Assembly: GCA_015232405.1 (NCBI GenBank)
Contig: JADFZS010000056.1
Coordinates: 1 to 34,176, forward strand
Length of the DNA: 34,176 nt
Reading direction: 5' to 3'
Source of the DNA: Magnetococcales bacterium
GTDB taxonomy: Bacteria; Pseudomonadota; Magnetococcia; Magnetococcales; JADFYX01
Both the position numbers and the translations under genes were made by a program. Shown piece after piece: positions 24,416-32,250 of this stretch. Positions within the stretch are counted from its first letter, which is position 1; each line of letters starts with the position of its first letter. Under the pieces are notes generated by a model, which ran no database searches, had not been told where the DNA came from, and saw only the letters and a list, made by a program, of their open reading frames with translations.

Positions 24416-25933
24416 TTACCTTTTGATTCTGAGATGTTTGGTTATGCGCACCCAGGCTTGGTGACTTTTGATCACATCCAATTGTTCGTCGGTCAGGAGT
24501 CCAGAGAAAAAGGTCACTATTGGATAAATAATTATTAGTAACAGAGTTCCTATAATCATTGATTGTAAGCTAGGGTCGTTGGATAGAAGTAGCCAGAGAG
24601 GGATAAGAGAGGCTCCGGTTGTAGGTAGAACTCTCAGGTATATGATTGAGGCCTGGAGCGTGATGCCCTCGCGACGTAAGATTAATAGTGCTGAGGTCAG
24701 CAAAATCATTTCTGTGCTCAGGGTAGCCCATGTGGCGCCAATATAGTCAAATTGTGGAATCAGAAGTATATCTAGCAAGATGTTGGTTGCCACACCTATC
24801 AAAGTTATCACAAGGAAAAGCCGCTGATGGTTTAATGCTGACAACATGAAAAACACTAGAGAGCCAGGGACCAGGAAAATTAGAGAAAATCCCAGTATGG
24901 CTAGCACTGGGGCGGCCTCCACAAATTCTGCACCATAAATGGTAATCATCAGCCATTGGCTTGAGACCATCAACCATCCGGCAATGGGTGCAATAAGAGC
25001 CACAAGAATCCTCCAGGTTATGCGGGACATTTGTTGAAATTTCTCTGGATCCTTGTGAGCAAGTTGAGAGAGAATGGGAAAGAGAACTCCGCAAACAGCC
25101 AAGGTTGCACCCTCAATCATTTGGGTCATTCGGTATGCTGAGTTAAATAGCCCTGTAGCTGCTACAGTTGAGATGGCTGTAAGCAGAAAAGTATCAATAT
25201 GGATGGTTAGTCGTCGCAGCATCATACCTGCACCGAGAGGTGCTGCTTGTCCTATCAAGAATTTCCAGTAAGTAGGATCTATCCTGAATATTATCTTTAC
25301 ATAACGATATGCCACCAGGATGCGAAAAAAACACCAATGAATAAAATTGGTGACAAGGTGACCGAAGGCAACTCCCTCCATGCCATAATCTAACTGAATG
25401 AAAATCATTACGACAATAAACAGAAACACCTTATGGGTGATGGCCGCCAGAGCAATGGTACCCATATCCTCGAATGCTCTTACAACGCTGGTGAGAACAA
25501 AAGCGTGGAATGATGCCAAGCTTGATCCAGCCAAAAGTAAAATAGTATTTCGCATTACCGGCTCTGGCTCAACTATAGCAATACAAGCAACAAGCAAAGA
25601 TGATAAGATGATGGTTATTACCCAAACCAAGGAGCGAGTTGCACTCAAAATATTTGCCGCTTTAGATTTGTTGCGGGAGATTTCTCGAACTAGAATATTG
25701 GTGATGCCGCCATCGGCAAAAATTTGGAACACCACTGTCAGGCTGACGATAAATATAAATTCCCCAAACCTCTCTTTGCCAAGATATCTGGTGATTTGCA
25801 CAAAATTTAGAAAAAAGATCACCCCACTAAACATAAGACTGCTAGAGATAAAGATGGAATTTTTAATGACTCTTGGAGCATCCATTTTGAGGCCGATCTT
25901 TGTTGTGCTAGTCTGATTACAGGGAGTATTCAT
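24416..25933 (-). CDS. Wzx-like polysaccharide/lipid flippase (MOP superfamily)
   Basis: About 505 residues with 12-14 hydrophobic segments. It starts with a cytosolic leader, then NSIFISSSLMFSGVIFFLNF and RYLGKERFGEFIFIVSLTVV, which is the usual opening of Wzx/RfbX-type flippases (YLG-E-FG-F). Members move lipid-linked oligosaccharides across the inner membrane. The open frame allows a TTG at 25936, but the ATG at 25931-25933 is the better start. It follows the adaptor gene by 23 bases. Its presence implies that a lipid-linked glycan is assembled on the cytoplasmic side and turned over before the GT39 step. Confidence 0.88.
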   Translation of the reverse strand: MNTPCNQTSTTKIGLKMDAPRVIKNSIFISSSLMFSGVIFFLNFVQITRYLGKERFGEFIFIVSLTVVFQIFADGGITNILVREISRNKSKAANILSATRSLVWVITIILSSLLVACIAIVEPEPVMRNTILLLAGSSLASFHAFVLTSVVRAFEDMGTIALAAITHKVFLFIVVMIFIQLDYGMEGVAFGHLVTNFIHWCFFRILVAYRYVKIIFRIDPTYWKFLIGQAAPLGAGMMLRRLTIHIDTFLLTAISTVAATGLFNSAYRMTQMIEGATLAVCGVLFPILSQLAHKDPEKFQQMSRITWRILVALIAPIAGWLMVSSQWLMITIYGAEFVEAAPVLAILGFSLIFLVPGSLVFFMLSALNHQRLFLVITLIGVATNILLDILLIPQFDYIGATWATLSTEMILLTSALLILRREGITLQASIIYLRVLPTTGASLIPLWLLLSNDPSLQSMIIGTLLLIIIYPIVTFFSGLLTDEQLDVIKSHQAWVRITKHLRIKR

Positions 25934-25956
25934 CAATCTGTTCTTGAGAGAATGAC

Positions 25957-27111
25957 TTATTTTATATTTTCTTCCGATCTGATGTTTACGATATCTCCAG
26001 CCTGAATACCTACCTGCCCCGAGACTATTACCTGGTCATCGGTTTGTAGGCCACTGATGACTTCGGTGTATCCTCCAGCCGAGGACCCTATCATGATGCG
26101 CCGGAGATAGGCTCTGTTTTCGCTGCTAACAATCAGTACCTGGGCAGATTCCAAGTGGGGATTAATCAGGCTGATGCTTGGAATGCGAAGTGCTTGTTTG
26201 GAGTCCCGGATTTGAGCCAGTCCGTGCATTCCAGGCATGAGTGAGCCATCTTCATTGGCGAGCTTAACAAGAATGGAAACCGTACGTTTGGTTTCGTTGA
26301 CCAAGGGGTTTATATGGGTGACTTTACCATGGAATGCCCTGTTGGGAAATCCATAAAACGAGGCCGTTACCTTGAGGTTTTTCCTGAGGAGATGGAGTTT
26401 TTCCTCCGGCATATCACAAACCATATCCATGGGAGAAACTACGGCGAGGGATAGTATGTCAAGTGAGTTGCGGACTCGCTGACCAACATGGGCCGGTATG
26501 GCGACAACAACCCCATCCACATGGGAAACAATGTTAGTGTCATCATCATATTTTTTGATGCTTATTTCTAGATCATGTTCAGATTTAACAAGATCATTGC
26601 TCGAATTTATCCAATCGATCAAGCTGCGCCGATATTCAGCTTCCAAAGATTGCCCGATATCACGATTTTTCTCATAGAATTGTATCATACGCAGACGTTC
26701 ATAAGCTGTGCGTCGGAGCCAATAAAGTTGCTTTTCGGCTTTATTGATAGCCAATTTTCCAAGCTCGTCACCCAATTTGACCAGGGTTTGTCCCGACTCA
26801 ACATGGGTGCCAATTTCTACAGGGATAGCGGATATCCGACCATTTTTCAGATCAGAAGTGATGGTGATGGTAGAACTGGCATTAAGCAAACATTCCGCTG
26901 GAGTAAATACCTCCATTTGTCCTAGCGAGGCAGTGTCAACGGCCACGGGAATGCCAACCCCAGCTTTTCGGGCCGAGGTGGCATCGGTTAGTAGCTTGTG
27001 GGCGGACATTTGCAGGTAAAGTATTACAATTCCAACCGTAATAGCTAGTATCACAAGTATTATTAGTAGTCTCTTTGTCGTGCTCATTGTCTTGTTCATT
27101 GTCGTGTTCAT
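25957..27111 (-). CDS. HlyD/RND-type periplasmic adaptor protein
   Basis: A 384-residue membrane-fusion protein. One N-terminal membrane anchor (about 14-33), then half of a lipoyl domain (ISAIPVEIGTHVESGQTLVKL), a helical hairpin (about 118-190), the second lipoyl half (SHVDGVVVAIPAHVGQRVRN), a beta-barrel (DMVCDMPEEKLHLLRKNLKV) and a membrane-proximal domain (EVISGLQTDDQVIVSGQVGI). Adaptors bridge an inner-membrane pump to a TolC channel. No ABC or RND pump is encoded in this window; the next gene is a flippase and the TolC-SH3 channel lies about 13.5 kb downstream in the same direction. It is the first gene of the operon, and repeat copy B ends 84 bases upstream. Confidence 0.88.
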   Translation of the reverse strand: MNTTMNKTMSTTKRLLIILVILAITVGIVILYLQMSAHKLLTDATSARKAGVGIPVAVDTASLGQMEVFTPAECLLNASSTITITSDLKNGRISAIPVEIGTHVESGQTLVKLGDELGKLAINKAEKQLYWLRRTAYERLRMIQFYEKNRDIGQSLEAEYRRSLIDWINSSNDLVKSEHDLEISIKKYDDDTNIVSHVDGVVVAIPAHVGQRVRNSLDILSLAVVSPMDMVCDMPEEKLHLLRKNLKVTASFYGFPNRAFHGKVTHINPLVNETKRTVSILVKLANEDGSLMPGMHGLAQIRDSKQALRIPSISLINPHLESAQVLIVSSENRAYLRRIMIGSSAGGYTEVISGLQTDDQVIVSGQVGIQAGDIVNIRSEENIK

Positions 27112-27195
27112 TATTTCTTAATTGTTGATACGATAACGCAACAATTATGGTTGAATTGGCAAAAACAACAAACTAGAGGCAGGGGATACCATCTC

Positions 27196-27442
27196 GAAGA
27201 TTACGCCCCTTCGGGGCAATTGGTGTATGCCATTGACCTATGGAACAATCATATCCAAACCAACTTAAGAAACGGAAAAAATCAAAATCGTGCCAAACTC
27301 GCAAAAACATGTAACAACAATGAATTGCAGTCCAGAAAACTCCTGGAACACCCTCGTTTCCGCACTTTGTTTTTCCCATATGGTATAAAAATAATCAATG
27401 CGAGATTGACTGGACCTATCACAGATTGTTTTGCCGAAACAT
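27196..27442 (-). repeat. Dispersed cluster repeat, copy B (upstream of adaptor operon)
   Basis: About 247 bases, with the same order as copy A from ATGTTTCGG to the hairpin GCCCCGAAGGGGC (perfect 5-bp stem, GAA loop) and GTAATCTTC. Its hairpin end is 84 bases from the adaptor ATG. It is inverted relative to copy C, and the two flank an IS4 scar. Confidence 0.88.
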
Positions 27443-27647
27443 TGAAAAGAGTCGTTGCAACCCAAAATGGCTACAGCGCAAATTGCTCAATAACAATCAA
27501 TAACAATCATATACCCATGGTAGATAAAATATTGTCTTATGTTACATTTGCATTTCCTAGTAATCCAGGGGAATTCTGCCATACTTCCAGGGGTAGTAAA
27601 AGACGTCTATTTTTTTGTTAATAGCAATATTTATCATTTATGTCAGG

Positions 27648-28190
27648 TTAAGTTATTGCATACAAATGATAATCATCGATTTCCTGACCGTATCTATCCT
27701 CAATTACATTGTCAATGAAGATCCGGTATTTGGATTCGTTTTTGATCATATTTCGTAGTTCTCTGACCCTGCATATGTTTAACTTTTCATCGTATTTCTC
27801 TTGGCAATATATGGAAATAAGAAGAAAGGGTAATAAGACCAGTCAGAATCTGAACAAAGAGACCATGCTCACTTCCTGCTATCAGATGATATCAACGGAT
27901 GTGTCGTTTCCACCATGCAAATAAATTTTCTATATTCCAACGCAACTTATATATTAGTACAATTTGTTCCGCCGTGAGATCATGACAGTCGGTTGCTACC
28001 CAATAATCACTACCTCCTGCTGAATAACCAACAAGCCTCAGCGGTTTTTCGGTTTGATTGGTGCCATGAGTACCGAGCAACACCAGAGCATCATGAAAAA
28101 TCAAATTATTCTCTGATATTTCATTGGATTGTATGCAAATTTTTTTGGTGTTATCTGTGATTCGGCAAACGAATGTCTTCCTTCATCCTG
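27648..28190 (-). pseudogene. IS4-family transposase remnant
   Basis: The minus-strand frames give FVCRITDNTKK, then IFHDALVLLGTHGTNQTEKP, LRLVGYSAGGSDYWVATDCH and DLTAEQIVLIYKLRWNIENL with FAWWKRHIR, followed by an in-frame TGA. The same frame resumes YHLIAGSEHGLFVQILTGLI, and after a frame change ICRVRELRNMIKNESKYR runs to a stop at 27648-27650. This is the DDE core-to-C-terminus of an IS4-family transposase with at least one nonsense codon and one frameshift; the N-terminal part is gone. It is a different subgroup from the IS4 element at 32251-33576. The stretch 28191-28469 shows no gene I can name. Confidence 0.75.
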
Positions 28191-28469
28191 CCATAGAGAG
28201 CAGGTACCATATTTCAATGCTGGCTTTTGGGATGCGTGGAAATATGGATGGGTCATTTCGTAACTCCTTTAAAACTAAGGATTTACGAAAATTTTTTTTC
28301 TGGGCTGCCTTCCATGTGTCAAGGGAAAAATTGATTTAAATCGCTGTTTTATAAATATTTCTCGCTAAGTTTAATGCAATTTCCTAACCGGATATTGTTG
28401 GGTTAATACGAAGATAAAATAATTGAATGTCAGAAAATATTGATGTACAGTCAAACCGATTCTGGGTTC

Positions 28470-28718
28470 ATGTTTCGGAAAAACAATCTGTGATAGGTCC
28501 AGTTAATCTCGCATTGATTGTTTTTATGTCGCATAGGAAAACTAAAGTGCGGAAACGAGGGTGTTTTAGGAGTTTTTTTGGATTGCAAGTCATTGTTGTT
28601 ACAGTTTTTTGCGAGTTTGGCGCGATTTTGATTTTTTTTTCCGTTTCAGGTTGGTCTTGGTATGGTTGCACCATAGGTCAATGGCATGCACCCATTGCCC
28701 AGAAGGGGCGTAATGTTC
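28470..28718 (+). repeat. Dispersed cluster repeat, copy C (upstream of chorismate-lyase operon)
   Basis: About 249 bases from ATGTTTCGGAAAAAC to TAATGTTC. The hairpin region reads GCCCAGAAGGGGC, which still pairs as GCCC/GGGC. A poly-T tract of variable length (8 in A, 6 in B, 9 in C) lies in the middle. The repeat ends only 16 bases before the GTG start at 28735, so it must contribute the leader of that transcript. Confidence 0.88.
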
Positions 28719-28734
28719 TAGAGAGTAATGTCTG

Positions 28735-29406
28735 GTGAAAAAACAAAATGAAATCAATTGTTTGGATAGCGTTAAATTTGATGGATCAGAAAAGCAGCTA
28801 TATTTTGTCAATGCTGATCTTGCCTCCATAAACCAGACACCAAAATTCAATTTGGCGGTTCTACCACCTTTTTTGCGCCTTCTTATGGTTACGGATGGAA
28901 CTGTTACCAAAAGTCTTGAGGCGTATAGCTGGGATCCTGTCACTGTCGATTTGCAATCCCAAGAATATTTTAAGTCAAAAAAGACGATCAAATTGTTGGG
29001 AAATGTTAGCAAGGAACATTTGTTGGTCAGAGAAGTTCTGATTCGTGGGAGCAATGGAACTATTTACGCCTCAGCCAAATCCTATCTGCGTTTGGAGTTG
29101 TTACCTAAAAAAATTTCCAAACAGTTGCGTAAGGGGCGAACCAATATTGGTGAAGCTGTACGGAAATCTGGTCTAGAGACCTATAGAGAGCTTATAGATG
29201 TCGGATATGAAGATGGAGGCATTTTTTCTAGCAACCAAGAAGATGGAAGCAAGATTACAAACAGTGAGTTGGGTCAAGTGGTCTACAGAATTTACCGGAT
29301 AAAATTTTCCTACACTTCCGCCATCCTGATAACCGAACGTTTTCCGGTCAATACTTACAAGGAATTGGCGCGTCGTGCTGGATCAAGCCTGGAGGGGAGC
29401 TTGTGA
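28735..29406 (+). CDS. Chorismate pyruvate-lyase-like protein (Rv2949c/DUF98 type)
   Basis: A 223-residue cytoplasmic protein that resembles the family of Rv2949c, which converts chorismate to 4-hydroxybenzoate and pyruvate. The shared features are FNLAVLPPFLRLLMVTDGTV near residue 38, TKSLEAYSWDPVTV, HLLVREVLIRGSNGTIYASA (substrate-enclosing strands), LRLELLPKKISKQL and GEAVRKSGLETYRELIDVGY. The start is GTG at 28735-28737; an ATG at 28728 is out of frame. It leads a four-gene operon with overlaps at every junction. In mycobacteria the product primes phenolic glycolipids. A similar aromatic starter is plausible here, but catalytic residues cannot be proven by eye. Confidence 0.75.
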   Translation: MKKQNEINCLDSVKFDGSEKQLYFVNADLASINQTPKFNLAVLPPFLRLLMVTDGTVTKSLEAYSWDPVTVDLQSQEYFKSKKTIKLLGNVSKEHLLVREVLIRGSNGTIYASAKSYLRLELLPKKISKQLRKGRTNIGEAVRKSGLETYRELIDVGYEDGGIFSSNQEDGSKITNSELGQVVYRIYRIKFSYTSAILITERFPVNTYKELARRAGSSLEGSL

Positions 29407-29639
29407 ACGATTCTACCGAAATATTGGAACGAGTAAGGAAAAGTGTAGCACGAGTTATTGAGCGCGTGTTGGACGACTTAGATCCAGAAGAGAAATTGGA
29501 ATTGGACTCAATTAGTCGAATTGGTGTCATTACTGAGTTGGAGAACGAGTTTGAGATCGAGTTTGGTGATGATATCACCCCGGAATGTTTCGAAACTCTG
29601 GCAACTCTAACTACATATGTGAAAAGTATAAAGTTATGA
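29403..29639 (+). CDS. Free-standing acyl carrier protein
   Basis: A 78-residue acidic, helical protein with the phosphopantetheine site at Ser36 in LELDSISRIGVITELENEFE, the usual ACP motif (LDSL in most). Start GTG overlaps the previous stop (GTGA) and the stop overlaps the next ATG (ATGA), so it is tightly coupled to both neighbours. It is the only carrier protein visible here apart from the NRPS-borne one. It is a good candidate to accept an acyl group from the ligase at 7327-8793 and present it to the NRPS condensation domain, or to the neighbouring acyltransferase. Confidence 0.88.
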   Translation: MNDSTEILERVRKSVARVIERVLDDLDPEEKLELDSISRIGVITELENEFEIEFGDDITPECFETLATLTTYVKSIKL

Positions 29640-30235
29640 GTTTTAAAGAACTTATTAAACTGATTCGTTCCGATATCCATCTCAAAAAAGTATGGTTCCT
29701 GCATAAAGAGAGCGGATTCGTAAAGGATATCAGGGTTTTTCTTGAGCCTGGTACTATTGCGGTAATTACCTATAGATATGGACATTGGGTTCGGCAAATG
29801 CGTGTTCCCATCATTAAGCAGATTCTCTTTTTGATATACGTTATTTGTAAGATGTTTGTAGTCCTTGGATTTGGAATTTATATTCCTTCAACAATGAAGG
29901 TCGGTAAGGGCTTTGCCATCCACAACTTTTCTGGAATTTTTCTCCCACGAACAACTGTTGGGGATAACTTCATTGTTTTCCAGAATGTTACAGTGGGCCA
30001 CTTACGAGGACAGGGTGGTAATCCTCCGAGAATAGGCAATAATGTTATGTTAGCTGCAGGTAGTAAAGTGCTAGGTAACTTAACAATCGGTGATAATGTT
30101 TTGGTTGGTGCCAACTCCGTTGTGGTTCGTGATGTGGCTAGTAATAGCTCGGTTATCGGGGTTCCTGCTAGAGTTATATCCAATGACATGGGTTGGATGA
30201 CGGATAAATTAGCTGGACGCGGAGATAATTGGTGA
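29636..30235 (+). CDS. Hexapeptide-repeat acyltransferase (serine-acetyltransferase-like)
   Basis: A 199-residue enzyme from the ATG at 29636; a longer open frame upstream lies inside the carrier-protein gene and is not used. After a hydrophobic segment (about 58-80) comes a left-handed beta-helix: MKVGKGFAIHNFSGIFLPRT, TVGDNFIVFQNVTVGHLRGQ, IGNNVMLAAGSKVLGNLTIG and GANSVVVRDVASNSSVIGVP. The His of AIHNFSG matches the catalytic His of the CysE family. CysE-like proteins in glycan clusters usually transfer acetyl or other acyl groups to sugars. Being directly next to the ACP, it may use an acyl-ACP donor. It overlaps the next gene by four bases (GTGA). Confidence 0.85.
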   Translation: MSFKELIKLIRSDIHLKKVWFLHKESGFVKDIRVFLEPGTIAVITYRYGHWVRQMRVPIIKQILFLIYVICKMFVVLGFGIYIPSTMKVGKGFAIHNFSGIFLPRTTVGDNFIVFQNVTVGHLRGQGGNPPRIGNNVMLAAGSKVLGNLTIGDNVLVGANSVVVRDVASNSSVIGVPARVISNDMGWMTDKLAGRGDNW

Positions 30236-31590
30236 CAGAACCAATCAAGGACAAACAGATCGGTCCATATCGTGTAGTTATGGTTGCGGCATGTCCATTT
30301 CCTGCAAACCATGGAACACCGGGTGCGATCCGGGAATTGGCTCTATTTTTAGCTAAACAGGGGCATGATACGCACGTTGTCACCTATCCCATAAAAGAGG
30401 ATCTCCCTGTAGATGATCTTACCATCCACAGGGTAAAGGCTCCTGCTTTCATGAAGTCAGGTGGAGTTCGCATCGGTCCATCTCTAGACCGTTTGGTGTA
30501 TGATTTTCTCCTTATTTGGAAGCTTATTAGCGTTATTCGGCGCAATAATATACAGATTATCCATGCTCACAATTATGAGGCATTACTCATCGGCACTATT
30601 GCCAAGTGGTTTACCGGGCGACCCCTTGTCTACACTGGGGTCAATAATATGGCTGATGAATTACCACTCTACCGAATAATTCGTCCAGATGGGTTGGCTA
30701 GAGCTTTGGGTAGGTTTGTAGATTATACCTTTCCCAGGGGTGCTGATATCGTCATGGCCCTCTCAGATGAACTCAAAAACTATCTGATTGGTATGGGGAT
30801 TTCGGGAGAACGGATTATTGTAATTCCTCCTGGAGTTGATCCCGACATGTTTGTCAATGGTGATGGATCAAAGGTTCGGCAACGCCACCAAATTCGAGAT
30901 GATCAACCCGTCATCATGTACACAGGGGCACTGGAGGCGTTCCAACAACTGGAGATATTGTTTGAAGCTATGCCTGGGGTGGTGGAAAAATATCCACAAG
31001 CAATGCTCATGATGGTAGGCAATATTCCCAATCCCAAGAACCAAAGAAAGTTTGAGCAGTTAGCTCAGGAGCTAGGTGTAGAGGAGAATGTCTCTTTCAT
31101 TAAATCTCTTGCTTTATCTGATCTTCCAGACTATCTGGCAGCAGCTGATGTAGCTGTGGTGCCGCGCCCCACCTGTCCCGGCTTTCCTGTTAAACTGCTA
31201 AATTATATGGCTGCTGGCAAGGCTATTGTCAGTGCTCATGGTAGTGCAAAAACCCTGTGTCATGGGTTTAACGGTTTTGTAGCTAAAGACTATGATTCTG
31301 GAAGTTTGGCCGATGGAATCAATCTTCTTATATCTGACCCTGAACTACGAGCTATTATTGGAAAACGGGCAAAAGATGCGATCCCAGGAACCTATGATTG
31401 GGATACTATAGCTAGGGGGACAGCTTTGGTATATAAACAGATGCTGGCCGGGAAATCTTTAGACAAAACAGCTTTGGATGGAAATATCAAAGCTTCATAT
31501 CTTCCTGCTTTTTCTCAAGACTCAATGCCGGACCCAAATTGTCCTCACGGCTTTCTTGCAACAGGTCCTATAGAGTACCCAGAGTTTTAG
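30232..31590 (+). CDS. GT4-family glycosyltransferase
   Basis: A 452-residue GT-B enzyme. The N-terminal half has GTPGAIRELALFLAKQGHDT, a typical acceptor-side opening, and IIHAHNYEALLIG. The C-terminal half has the nucleotide-sugar site: YTGALEAFQQLEILFEAM, VSFIKSLALSDLPDYLAAAD and VPRPTCPGFPVKLLNYMAAG, whose F-P-x-K-L-x-x-Y-M-A-A-G matches the family EX7E region with substitutions. The start GTG at 30232 overlaps the acyltransferase stop, with GGAG eight bases upstream. It ends four bases before the convergent cysC-like gene. The donor sugar is unknown. Confidence 0.88.
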   Translation: MTEPIKDKQIGPYRVVMVAACPFPANHGTPGAIRELALFLAKQGHDTHVVTYPIKEDLPVDDLTIHRVKAPAFMKSGGVRIGPSLDRLVYDFLLIWKLISVIRRNNIQIIHAHNYEALLIGTIAKWFTGRPLVYTGVNNMADELPLYRIIRPDGLARALGRFVDYTFPRGADIVMALSDELKNYLIGMGISGERIIVIPPGVDPDMFVNGDGSKVRQRHQIRDDQPVIMYTGALEAFQQLEILFEAMPGVVEKYPQAMLMMVGNIPNPKNQRKFEQLAQELGVEENVSFIKSLALSDLPDYLAAADVAVVPRPTCPGFPVKLLNYMAAGKAIVSAHGSAKTLCHGFNGFVAKDYDSGSLADGINLLISDPELRAIIGKRAKDAIPGTYDWDTIARGTALVYKQMLAGKSLDKTALDGNIKASYLPAFSQDSMPDPNCPHGFLATGPIEYPEF

Positions 31591-31594
31591 CGGC

Positions 31595-32209
31595 CTAAGT
31601 TCCAAACAAATTTCTTTTTTCCAAATATTCCCATACCTTGATTACCGAATGTTCCAGTGAAAGTTCTTCGGTATTTACGATAAGCTCAGGGTTGATAGGT
31701 GCTTCATAAGGTGAAGTGATGCCAGTGAATTCCTTGATTTCTCCATCTCTCGCCCGTTTGTAAAGCCCTTTGACATCCCTTTTTTCGCATTCTTCAATAG
31801 AAGACTGGCAATATACCTCTATAAAGTCACCGTGGGAGACATAATTGCGGGCCTGTTTACGATCAGCACTGAAAGGGGAGATGAAGGCGGTTAAAACAAT
31901 GACACCTGTTTCAACGAACAGTTTGGCTGTTTCTCCTATTCTACGGATATTCTCCTTGCGATCTTCATCTGAAAAACCCAGATCTCCACACAAACCATGT
32001 CGCACATTATCACCATCCAATACGATGGTGCGACAGTCACGATTGTATAATTTTTCCTCCACCGCATGCGCCAATGTTGATTTGCCAGAACCTGATAAGC
32101 CGGTAAACCAGATGATGGCACCTCGATGATTGTTGAGTTTTTCCCTCCGTAGGCGGGTGACTGTAGCTTGATGCCAAACGGTGTTACTGCTTGTTGGTTT
32201 TTTATTCAT
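31595..32209 (-). CDS. cysC: Adenylylsulfate (APS) kinase
   Basis: Phosphorylates APS to PAPS, the donor for sulfotransferases. The 204-residue length is normal for stand-alone CysC. Motifs: P-loop [13 protein letters not shown] near 36-48, [20 protein letters not shown] near 65-84, ENIRR, the FISPF serine and [20 protein letters not shown] with SPYE. No ATP sulfurylase or reduction genes accompany it, so it likely serves the two sulfotransferases at 3816-5709 rather than cysteine synthesis. It is convergent with GT4. The IS4 element starts 41 bases upstream of the ATG (32207-32209) and may have cut the gene off from its original promoter. Confidence 0.95.
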   Translation of the reverse strand: MNKKPTSSNTVWHQATVTRLRREKLNNHRGAIIWFTGLSGSGKSTLAHAVEEKLYNRDCRTIVLDGDNVRHGLCGDLGFSDEDRKENIRRIGETAKLFVETGVIVLTAFISPFSADRKQARNYVSHGDFIEVYCQSSIEECEKRDVKGLYKRARDGEIKEFTGITSPYEAPINPELIVNTEELSLEHSVIKVWEYLEKRNLFGT

Positions 32210-32241
32210 GGCTTAAAGTTGTATTCCACTAAATTTTTTTT

Positions 32242-32250
32242 ATTTGTTAG
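32242..32250. repeat. Target site duplication, left copy (with 33577-33585)
   Basis: ATTTGTTAG is repeated exactly at 33577-33585 and flanks the IS4 element on both sides. A 9-base direct repeat is in the range expected for IS4-family insertion. Confidence 0.85.

Noticed and set aside
27663..27680. Fur-box-like sequence with ATGATAATCAT
   Set aside because: Only a short palindrome in the coding end of a dead IS4 transposase; not next to an active promoter.
28470..28718. Repeat hairpin GTAATGTT as an RfaH ops element
   Set aside because: It does not match the GGCGGTAGCGT consensus I know, so I describe it only as a possible analogous signal.
29585..29635. Upstream extension of the hexapeptide acyltransferase
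   Set aside because: It lies within the carrier-protein gene; the ATG at 29636 forms a normal ATGA overlap and fits the family's length.
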